Made by a program: the position numbers and the translations under genes
Assembly (NCBI RefSeq): GCF_003957375.1
Contig: NZ_CP025473.1
Location: 2,602,001 to 2,666,000 of the forward strand
Source of the DNA: Enterococcus mundtii
GTDB lineage: Bacteria; Bacillota; Bacilli; Lactobacillales; Enterococcaceae
Direction: 5' to 3'
Length of the DNA stretch: 64,000 nucleotides
Part shown: positions 63,414 to 64,000 of the stretch, piece by piece
Layout of the letters: each line of letters begins with the position of its first letter
Numbering within the stretch: position 1 is the first letter of the stretch
Notes under the pieces: model-generated
The model's input: the letters and a program-made list of their open reading frames with translations, nothing else
Databases searched by the model: none
What the model was told of the DNA's origin: nothing

Positions 63414-64000
63414 TTATTTGTTCCCTCCTTGGAAGCTTTCCCAGTCCGCCATGAATTGCGCAATCCCTTTATCTGTCAATGGATGGCTCCACAACGTTTG
63501 GTACAATGATGGCGGTACAGTGGCAATGTGTGCGCCAACTAAACTCGCTTTTTCCACATGTTCCGAATTACGGACACTTGCTGCAATGATTTCTGTAGAA
63601 AACCCGTAAGTATCTAGTACTTCACGAAGTTTTGCGACAAGCTCGATCCCGCTTGTTCCTGTATCGTCTAGTCGGCCTAAAAATGGTGAAATAAAGGTCG
63701 CACCTGCTTTTGCCGCTAGTAATCCTTGCGCCACAGAGAAAATCAATGTGACATTGGTCTTGATCCCCAATTTAGATAATGCATTCGTCGCTTTCAATCC
63801 TTCTTCTGTCATAGGGATCTTGATCACGATGTTTTCCGCCCATTGGACGATCTCTTTCGCTTCTGCGACCATGCCGTCTGCTTTCAAACTAGTCACTTCT
63901 GCTGAAACAGGCCCATCAACGATCGAACAAATCTCTTTGATGACTTCTTCAAACACGCGACCTTCTTTGGCAATGATCGTCGGATTAGTTGTCACTCCAT
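63414..64000 (-). CDS. Transaldolase, TalC/FSA type, 5' end outside window
   Basis: Small transaldolase-family enzyme cut by the window's right edge. The coding frame enters at 64000 as (D)[13 protein letters not shown], so about 20 N-terminal residues are missing and the GTG at 63995 is not a start. The Schiff-base Lys is in [12 protein letters not shown], and [20 protein letters not shown] is the second signature. Full length should be about 215 residues. It is the first visible gene of the tal-epimerase-tkt cluster that would carry xylulose-5-P onward to glycolysis. Confidence 0.93.
   Translation of the reverse strand, partial: GVTTNPTIIAKEGRVFEEVIKEICSIVDGPVSAEVTSLKADGMVAEAKEIVQWAENIVIKIPMTEEGLKATNALSKLGIKTNVTLIFSVAQGLLAAKAGATFISPFLGRLDDTGTSGIELVAKLREVLDTYGFSTEIIAASVRNSEHVEKASLVGAHIATVPPSLYQTLWSHPLTDKGIAQFMADWESFQGGNK

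Noticed and set aside
63993-63995. GTG as start of the transaldolase
   Set aside because: The conserved family sequence continues upstream (D-G-V-T-T-N-P) to the window edge; the gene is truncated.

Overview
The window looks like chromosomal DNA of an Enterococcus, most probably E. mundtii or a close pigmented relative. This is an inference from gene content: a crtM-crtN C30 carotenoid operon, a xylose operon followed by pentose-phosphate genes, a Staphylococcus-type type VII secretion (T7SSb) locus, and the enterococcal dut-radA-yacL-gltX-cysE-cysS-mrnC-rlmB-rae1-sigH gene order. Base composition is low-GC and ribosome binding sites are strong GGAGG types. No rRNA, tRNA, CRISPR array or insertion sequence was seen.

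Layout. 1-3.7 kb: a 3'-truncated rodZ and the M16 peptidase pair ymfF/ymfH. 3.9-5.2 kb: mscL, a GNAT acetyltransferase and veg. 5.3-14.9 kb: a leftward housekeeping block with a T-box riboswitch before cysE-cysS. 15.1-17.2 kb: proBA, with a parS-like 16-mer just after proA. 18.4-23.2 kb: two convergent secreted GH73 glucosaminidases. One carries about 12 ChW repeats and is frameshifted near its N-terminus; the other carries three DUF5648-like repeats. 23.4-26.7 kb: an NmrA-like oxidoreductase with a divergent Rrf2 regulator, then a SWIM zinc-finger protein.

26.9-41.9 kb is the T7SSb locus, read leftward: rgg-like regulator, esxA, esaA, essA, esaB, essB, essC, a DUF4176 protein, Lap1-like and Lap2-like targeting factors, an LXG toxin with a glycine-rich hydrophobic C-terminal part, a polytopic membrane protein (candidate immunity) and a second DUF4176 protein. 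The LXG gene has an in-frame stop and a downstream frameshift, so the machine looks complete while its local cargo looks decayed.

42.2-50 kb: crtNM, dus, an ABC-2 exporter and a membrane-anchored MutS-like ATPase. 50-64 kb: a pentose-use region with xylB, a sugar ABC transporter, a GH43 beta-xylosidase, xylA and divergent xylR, then transketolase, an AlsE-type epimerase and a truncated transaldolase. Together these could take xylosides or xylose to xylulose-5-P and through the pentose phosphate pathway. The xylA promoter has a clear XylR operator and a cre site.

The most unusual non-coding signal is a family of tandem intergenic palindromic units of 119-120 bp. There is a three-unit array at 46.0-46.4 kb, a two-unit array between the epimerase and transketolase genes, and single diverged copies near 11.6 and 48.15 kb. 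Paired base changes in the hairpin arms suggest a conserved folded RNA or DNA structure.
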